Origin: Halopseudomonas xinjiangensis
Lineage (GTDB): Bacteria; Pseudomonadota; Gammaproteobacteria; Pseudomonadales; Pseudomonadaceae
DNA: 64,000 bases
Reading direction: 5' to 3'
Assembly (NCBI GenBank): GCA_011050525.1
Contig: DRFO01000004.1
Location: forward strand, 1 to 64,000
The position numbers were made by a program, and so were the translations under genes. The notes beneath the pieces are model-generated. The model had not been told where the DNA came from. It ran no database searches and saw only the letters and a list, made by a program, of their open reading frames with translations. Positions 58,948 through 64,000 of the stretch are shown piece by piece. Position 1 is the stretch's first letter. Each line of letters opens with the position of its first letter.

Positions 58948-59967
58948 TCACTGTCCTTTGTTCGGGTTCTGTTGATTGATGTCTGGTTTGGTGAACTGCT
59001 GCACCTGGAGCTGGAAGCCATTGCGCAAACCGATGTACAGATTGGCGCGGGATTCCAGGCCTGCGTTGATGGCCCATCGATTGAGATCTTCCTGGTCGAA
59101 GCCGAGCCATAGGTCACCGCAGGTTTCCCTGACCCACACCTGGTCGTGACCGCACAATTCCGTCAGGACCAGGCTGCCTCCCGGTTTCAACAGGTCGGCA
59201 AAGCGCTGCATTGCCTCGGCCGGTGCGGGCATGTGGTGAAGGACCATATTGCTGACCAGGCAGTCGGCCAGCGGCAGCGCTTGCGGTTGCAATGCGTCCG
59301 CCAGCAGGCAGTCGACATTCTTCAGGCCTGCCTCGTTAGCCTGCTGCTTGGCGCGGTCGAGCATGGCCGGAGAACTCTCCAGCGCCGTTACGCGCTCGAA
59401 ACGGCTGGCGAGGTCCGGGAGAAAGCCTCCTTCCCCAGGGCCGACTTCGATGGCCAGATCACGTGCCGGCAAGGTCAGGCTGTCTATCAGGCTGAGCAGC
59501 GGCTCGCGATACAGGCCGAAGTGGGCAATCAGATCCTGTTGCGCCGGCGTGCCGTCCGCAAAGCGGGCGAAAAACTGTCTGGAGAGTTCCGCGCGCTGGC
59601 CGTGCACCGTGGCAATGGCGGCCACCAACTGGGCGTCCAGCGGCAGTGCATCAAGCCCCTGCAGCAACTGTTCATGCATCGCCCCCCAGGAACTGTCCGT
59701 TGCGGGCAGGCTGCGCCGATAGAAAATCGAGTTTCCTTCGCGCCGGGTGCTGACCAGGCCGGCATTGGACAGAACTTTCAAGTGATGGCTCATGCCCGAC
59801 TGACGCATGGCGAAAATCTGTGCCAGTTCCAGCACGCCGAAGGAGTCGTTGCGCAAAACTCGCAGAATATCCAGGCGCAGTACATCACCGGTGGCCTTGC
59901 AGAACGTGGCCAGTTGTTCGATGGGGTTGTACCGGGGGCGCGCGCTGATCAGCGCTATCTCATTCAT
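58948..59967 (-). CDS. sahR: ArsR-family regulator fused to SAM methyltransferase domain (SahR-like)
   Basis: A 339-residue two-domain protein. Residues about 15-100 form an ArsR winged helix ([20 protein letters not shown], then [20 protein letters not shown]); residues about 150-330 form a class I methyltransferase fold ([20 protein letters not shown] and [20 protein letters not shown]). Regulators of this architecture beside metK/ahcY were described as SahR, which senses SAH and controls the SAM cycle in Proteobacteria. Position, coupling to metK and a palindrome 39 bases upstream support that role. No strong ribosome site is seen before the ATG at 59967. Confidence 0.82.
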   Translation of the reverse strand: MNEIALISARPRYNPIEQLATFCKATGDVLRLDILRVLRNDSFGVLELAQIFAMRQSGMSHHLKVLSNAGLVSTRREGNSIFYRRSLPATDSSWGAMHEQLLQGLDALPLDAQLVAAIATVHGQRAELSRQFFARFADGTPAQQDLIAHFGLYREPLLSLIDSLTLPARDLAIEVGPGEGGFLPDLASRFERVTALESSPAMLDRAKQQANEAGLKNVDCLLADALQPQALPLADCLVSNMVLHHMPAPAEAMQRFADLLKPGGSLVLTELCGHDQVWVRETCGDLWLGFDQEDLNRWAINAGLESRANLYIGLRNGFQLQVQQFTKPDINQQNPNKGQ

Positions 59968-60005
59968 GCGAGGCAGTGTAGTAGGCCGTCCGGGTCTGCG
60001 CAACA

Positions 60006-60031
60006 TCTATATCAAAACTTTTAGATATAGA
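60006..60031. promoter_or_regulatory. Candidate SahR operator
   Basis: TCTATATC (60006-60013), ten AT-rich bases, GATATAGA (60024-60031): a perfect 8-base inverted repeat in the gap between the sahR-like gene and the divergent tktA. AT-rich palindromes at this place are what a SahR-type dimer would be expected to bind. It could also affect tktA, whose start is about 160 bases away. Confidence 0.6.
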
Positions 60032-60189
60032 GTGGCGAGCGTTTTCAGGAAATAGCTGTAGAAAACCGCCAAATCAGGGTTTTCATTGCCCGATGACGCG
60101 GTTTGCGCGAAAATGCCGGCCTCAATTATTGGCCAGCCGGATGCATACTGGTTGTTGCCGCTTCGCCTTGTCAGCCCCAGGAGTTATTC

Positions 60190-62187
60190 ATGCCCAGCCG
60201 TCGTGACCGAGCCAATGCCATTCGTGCCCTCAGCATGGATGCTGTGCAGAAAGCCAATAGTGGTCATCCGGGTGCCCCGATGGGCATGGCCGATATCGCC
60301 GAGGTATTGTGGCGCGATTATATGAAGCACAATCCGGTCAACCCCAACTGGGCCGACCGGGATCGCTTCGTGCTCTCCAATGGGCACGGCTCGATGCTGA
60401 TCTATTCGCTGCTGCACCTGACCGGCTATGACCTGTCGATCGATGAACTGAAAAACTTCCGCCAGTTGCACAGCAAGACGCCAGGCCACCCTGAATACGG
60501 CTACACCCCCGGCGTTGAAACTACCACCGGCCCGCTTGGTCAGGGTCTGGCAAACGCGGTCGGGTTTGCTCTGGCCGAGAAGATCATGGCGGCCCAGTTC
60601 AATCGCCCCGGCCATGATCTGGTTGATCACAATACCTACGTGTTCATGGGCGATGGCTGCCTGATGGAAGGTATTTCCCACGAGGTCTGCTCGCTAGCGG
60701 GCACCCTGGGGCTGAACAAGCTGATCGGTTTCTATGATGACAACGGCATTTCCATCGATGGGGAAGTGCACGGCTGGTTTACCGACGACACGCCCAAGCG
60801 CTTTGAATCCTATGGCTGGTTGGTAATCCGCAACGTCAACGGCCACGACGCGGCCGAAATCAAGACCGCCATCGAGACCGCCCGCAAGAGCGACAAGCCT
60901 ACCCTTATCTGCTGTAAAACCATCATCGGATTTGGCTCGCCGAACAAGCAGGGTAAGGAAGAATCGCACGGTGCCGCGCTGGGTGATGCTGAAATCGCCC
61001 TAACACGTGAAAAGCTCGGTTGGAAACATGGTCCTTTCGAAATTCCTGCGGACATTTATGCCGAGTGGGATGCGAAGGATGCCGGCGCCAAAGCCGAAGC
61101 CGAATGGAGCCAGCGGTTCAGCGCCTATCAGGCAGAATTTCCGGAGCTCGCGAGCGAGTTTTTGCGTCGTATGGCTGGCGAGTTGCCGGCCGATTTCTCC
61201 GAGAAGGCCTCGGCCTTCATCCGCGACGTGGCGACGAAGGGCGAAAACATTGCCAGCCGCAAGGCCAGTCAGAACTGCCTGAACGCATTCGGCCCGCTGC
61301 TGCCGGAACTGCTCGGCGGTTCGGCGGATCTGGCCGGCTCCAACCTGACACTCTGGAAAGGCTGCAAACCGGTGGTGAAGGAAGACGCATCTGGCAACTA
61401 CATGTACTACGGGGTGCGTGAATTCGGCATGAGCGCGATCATGAACGGCGTCGCCTTGCATGGCGGCCTGGTGCCCTACGGCGCAACCTTCCTGATGTTC
61501 ATGGAATACGCACGCAACGCGGTGCGCATGTCGGCGCTGATGAAGGTTCGCGTCCTTTATGTGTTCACCCACGATTCGATCGGACTCGGCGAAGACGGCC
61601 CGACTCACCAGCCAGTAGAGCAACTGTCGAGCCTGCGCAGCACGCCGAACCTGGATACCTGGCGTCCAGCTGACACGGTTGAATCCGCCGTTGCCTGGAA
61701 ATACGCGGTTGAGCGCAAGGACGGCCCCAGCGCGCTGATCTTCTCGCGCCAGAACCTGCCGTACCACATTCGCGACAACGAAACCGAAGCGGCTATTGCG
61801 CGCGGCGGCTACATCCTTAAAGACTGCCAGGGCGAGCCGCAGTTAATTCTGATCGCCACGGGGTCGGAGGTCGGCCTTGCCGTCCAGGCTTATGATAAGT
61901 TGACCGAGCAAGGCTTCAAGGTGCGCGTGGTTTCCATGCCCTGCACCAGCGTGTTCGATCAGCAGGACGCCGAGTACAAGCAGGCGGTGCTGCCGCTGGA
62001 AGTGGGCGCGCGCATTGCTATCGAAGCTGCCCACGGCGACTTCTGGTACAAGTATGTCGGTCTCGATGGCCGCGTTATCGGCATGAACAGTTTCGGTGAG
62101 TCGGCTCCGGCTCCGGCCCTGTTTGAAGAGTTCGGTTTCACCGTCGAGAATATCCTGCTGGCAGCTGAAGAGCTGCTGGAAGACTGA
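60190..62187 (+). CDS. tktA: Transketolase
   Basis: A 665-residue thiamine-diphosphate enzyme of the pentose-phosphate pathway. Motifs: [40 protein letters not shown] and the cofactor-binding [18 protein letters not shown]; the pyrimidine domain has [20 protein letters not shown]. An AGGAG site precedes the ATG at 60190; the longer frame is unlikely. It heads tktA-epd-pgk reading right. Confidence 0.97.
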   Translation: MPSRRDRANAIRALSMDAVQKANSGHPGAPMGMADIAEVLWRDYMKHNPVNPNWADRDRFVLSNGHGSMLIYSLLHLTGYDLSIDELKNFRQLHSKTPGHPEYGYTPGVETTTGPLGQGLANAVGFALAEKIMAAQFNRPGHDLVDHNTYVFMGDGCLMEGISHEVCSLAGTLGLNKLIGFYDDNGISIDGEVHGWFTDDTPKRFESYGWLVIRNVNGHDAAEIKTAIETARKSDKPTLICCKTIIGFGSPNKQGKEESHGAALGDAEIALTREKLGWKHGPFEIPADIYAEWDAKDAGAKAEAEWSQRFSAYQAEFPELASEFLRRMAGELPADFSEKASAFIRDVATKGENIASRKASQNCLNAFGPLLPELLGGSADLAGSNLTLWKGCKPVVKEDASGNYMYYGVREFGMSAIMNGVALHGGLVPYGATFLMFMEYARNAVRMSALMKVRVLYVFTHDSIGLGEDGPTHQPVEQLSSLRSTPNLDTWRPADTVESAVAWKYAVERKDGPSALIFSRQNLPYHIRDNETEAAIARGGYILKDCQGEPQLILIATGSEVGLAVQAYDKLTEQGFKVRVVSMPCTSVFDQQDAEYKQAVLPLEVGARIAIEAAHGDFWYKYVGLDGRVIGMNSFGESAPAPALFEEFGFTVENILLAAEELLED

Positions 62188-62199
62188 AACTGGTCCCAA

Positions 62200-62228
62200 G
62201 CTGCAGGCAGGCCTGGCTTGCCTGCAGC
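62200..62228 (+). other. 10-bp hairpin between tktA and epd
   Basis: GCTGCAGGCA (62200-62209) and TGCCTGCAGC (62219-62228) form a perfect stem with a 9-base loop, 13 bases past the tktA stop. No T-run follows, so partial termination or mRNA stabilisation are both possible. Confidence 0.5.
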
Positions 62229-62259
62229 CCGTAGCTCGACGCCAACAGAGCACTGATTC

Positions 62260-63300
62260 ATGACCGCACGACCTCCTTTTAGAATTGCTCTCAACGGCTA
62301 TGGTCGGATTGGCCGCTGTGTATTGCGCGCCCTGCATGAGCGCGGCGGAGACGACTTGCAGATCGTGGCGCTCAACGATCTGGCTGATCTGGCCAGCATC
62401 GAATACCTGACCCGTTTTGATTCGACCCATGGCCGTTTTCCTGGCGATGTCCGACTTGGCGAGAGCTGTCTCGATATCAATGGCGAGAGTGTTCAGGTGC
62501 TGCGCCAGTCCGAGCCTGAGGCGATTGACTGGCGGGGGCTGGATATCGATCTGCTGCTGGAATGCTCCGGCCACTACACCACCCGTGAGCAGGCACAGCG
62601 GTTTCTTCACGCCGGGGTATCCAGAGTTCTGTTTTCCCAGCCAATGGTCAATGAAGCGGCGGTGGATGCCACCCTGGTTTACGGTGTGAACCATGAGCAG
62701 CTCGCCCAGGATGCCCGGCTGGTTTCAAATGCCTCCTGCACTACCAATTGCGGCGTGCCCCTGCTCAAGCTGCTCAACGAGCAGATCGGTCTGGAGTACG
62801 TGTCGATCACCACCATTCATTCGGCAATGAATGACCAGCCGGTAATCGACGCCTATCATCATGATGATTTGCGCCGCACGCGCTCTGCGTTCCAGTCGGT
62901 AATTCCCGTCTCCACCGGACTGGCGCGGGGCATTGAGCGTTTGCTGCCAGAACTTGTCGGACGTATTCAGGCCAAGGCCATACGCGTGCCCACCCTGAAT
63001 GTGTCGGCACTGGATATCACCCTGCAAACCTCGCGAGACACCACCGCTGACGAAGTCAACGCCTTGCTGCGCAGTGCAGCCGAGGGCGCCTTCAAGGGCT
63101 TGCTTGCCTATACCGAGCTGCCCCATGCCAGCTGTGATTTCAATCATGATCCGCACTCGGCCATCGTCGATGGTAGCCAGACCCGTGTCTCTGGTCCCCG
63201 GCTGGTCAATCTGCTGGTCTGGTTTGATAACGAATGGGGTTTTGCCAACCGGATGCTGGACGTCGCCAGCTACTGGCTGAAGCGCGACGGGGGAACTTGA
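62260..63300 (+). CDS. epd: Erythrose-4-phosphate dehydrogenase (GapB type)
   Basis: A 346-residue GAPDH-fold enzyme. The NAD-binding start reads IALNGYGRIGRCVLRALHER; the catalytic cysteine is in SNASCTTNCGVPLLKLLNEQ; the C-terminus has WFDNEWGFANRML. The position between tktA and pgk and the epd-type text favour erythrose-4-phosphate oxidation in pyridoxal-phosphate synthesis, upstream of PdxA. Some GapB-type enzymes also use glyceraldehyde-3-phosphate, so substrate choice is inferred. Confidence 0.92.
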   Translation: MTARPPFRIALNGYGRIGRCVLRALHERGGDDLQIVALNDLADLASIEYLTRFDSTHGRFPGDVRLGESCLDINGESVQVLRQSEPEAIDWRGLDIDLLLECSGHYTTREQAQRFLHAGVSRVLFSQPMVNEAAVDATLVYGVNHEQLAQDARLVSNASCTTNCGVPLLKLLNEQIGLEYVSITTIHSAMNDQPVIDAYHHDDLRRTRSAFQSVIPVSTGLARGIERLLPELVGRIQAKAIRVPTLNVSALDITLQTSRDTTADEVNALLRSAAEGAFKGLLAYTELPHASCDFNHDPHSAIVDGSQTRVSGPRLVNLLVWFDNEWGFANRMLDVASYWLKRDGGT

Positions 63301-63417
63301 GCACACTTTGAGGGTCCGGATACAGCGGTCTGTGGAAAAGCCCTTTGCTACTGTTTGTCCGCAGCGGGCCTGAATCAGGGATTGCAGATTGTTTAATTTT
63401 TCTACAAGGAGTCATTG

Positions 63418-64000
63418 ATGAGCGTAGTGACCATGGATGAGCTGGACCTCAAGGGACAGCGTGTGTTGATCCGCGAAGACCTGAACGTGCCCGTTAAGGA
63501 TGGCCAGATCAAAAGTGATGCGCGCATATTGGCGGCCCTGCCGACCATCAAGCTGGCGCTGGAGCGGGGCGCAGCGGTTATGGTGTGCTCGCATCTGGGT
63601 CGCCCGGAAGAGGGCGTGTTCAGCGAAGAGGACAGTCTGGCTCCCGTGGCTGCCTACCTGAGCAAAGCTTTGAGTCGTGACGTCCCGCTGGTACGGGATT
63701 ATCTGGCGGGCGTAACCGTCAAGCCGGGCGATGTCGTTCTGCTGGAAAATGTTCGTTTCAACAAGGGCGAGAAGAAAAACGACGACGAACTGGCCCAGGA
63801 ATACGCTGCGCTGTGCGACGTGTTCGTCATGGATGCCTTTGGCACTGCCCATCGCGCACAGGGTTCGACCCATGGTGTTGCCAAATTCGCCAGGGTCGCT
63901 TGCGCTGGTCCGCTGCTCGCCGCCGAGCTCGATGCGCTGGCTAAAGCACTGCTCAAGCCGGCGCGCCCGATGGCGGCGATTGTGGCGGGCTCCAAGGTGT
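63418..64000 (+). CDS. pgk: Phosphoglycerate kinase, N-terminal part (runs off window)
   Basis: The first 194 codons of phosphoglycerate kinase, the ATP-forming step of glycolysis. It opens [20 protein letters not shown] and has substrate-binding [32 protein letters not shown] and [20 protein letters not shown] lies seven bases before the ATG. The C-terminal nucleotide-binding half is beyond the window. It follows epd by 117 bases. Confidence 0.97.
   Translation, partial: MSVVTMDELDLKGQRVLIREDLNVPVKDGQIKSDARILAALPTIKLALERGAAVMVCSHLGRPEEGVFSEEDSLAPVAAYLSKALSRDVPLVRDYLAGVTVKPGDVVLLENVRFNKGEKKNDDELAQEYAALCDVFVMDAFGTAHRAQGSTHGVAKFARVACAGPLLAAELDALAKALLKPARPMAAIVAGSKV

Noticed and set aside
58947..60189. 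A SAM riboswitch upstream of metK
   Set aside because: metK directly follows the regulator gene with one base between, leaving no leader; no SAM-riboswitch core was seen upstream of the regulator.

Overview
The window looks like a chromosomal segment of a Pseudomonas-type gammaproteobacterium (Pseudomonadaceae, possibly the Halopseudomonas/P. pertucinogena side; the genus is inference). The evidence is the gene content and order: rpsU-dnaG-rpoD, lptD-surA-pdxA-rsmA-apaG-apaH, divergent amgK-murU (the MurNAc recycling route known from Pseudomonas), prkA-yeaH-spoVR, trpE with trpGDC, and an ArsR-methyltransferase/metK/ahcY/metF methionine-cycle locus. About 53 protein genes or gene fragments and one tRNA gene are supported. 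No CRISPR array, rRNA gene or replication origin was seen.

Left 6.4 kb: a decayed accessory strip. It holds the first codons of an IS1182-like transposase cut by the window edge, an MFS transporter, a DUF4041/T5orf172 (GIY-YIG-like) protein, the C-terminal stump of a tyrosine recombinase, a lone secreted hypothetical protein, and a manganese-catalase pseudogene that has lost about 50 codons including predicted metal ligands. Long gene-poor gaps separate these. From 6.4 to 12.8 kb come azlCD (amino-acid export), a periplasmic aldehyde oxidoreductase operon paoABC, a small hypothetical protein and a GFA-domain protein.

Core block, 12.9 to 43 kb: tRNA-Ile2(CAU); the macromolecular-synthesis operon rpsU-dnaG-rpoD; tsaD, plsY, folB-folK and cca; the prkA-yeaH-ycgB stress operon; glpE; the envelope/ribosome cluster lptD-surA-pdxA-rsmA-apaG-apaH reading left; the divergent amgK-murU-djlA; rpe-gph; then an uninterrupted trpE-trpG-trpD-trpC run preceded by a candidate Trp-rich leader peptide.

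From 43 to 54 kb: cytochrome b561 with YceI, glutarate catabolism (gcdR, gcdH, gcdG), L-lactate oxidation (a lutR-like repressor divergent from lutABC, with a clear palindromic operator), a DUF3617 protein and the RNA helicase RhlE.

Right end, 54 to 64 kb: a methionine/SAM-cycle locus reading left (sahR-like regulator, metK, ahcY, metF, a solute-binding protein), then tktA-epd-pgk reading right. The metK-ahcY gap contains what I read as an S-adenosylhomocysteine riboswitch whose variable loop carries a large, highly structured insertion. With the SahR-type regulator and its candidate operator, this suggests two layers of SAH sensing in one locus, and it is the most interesting observation in the window.
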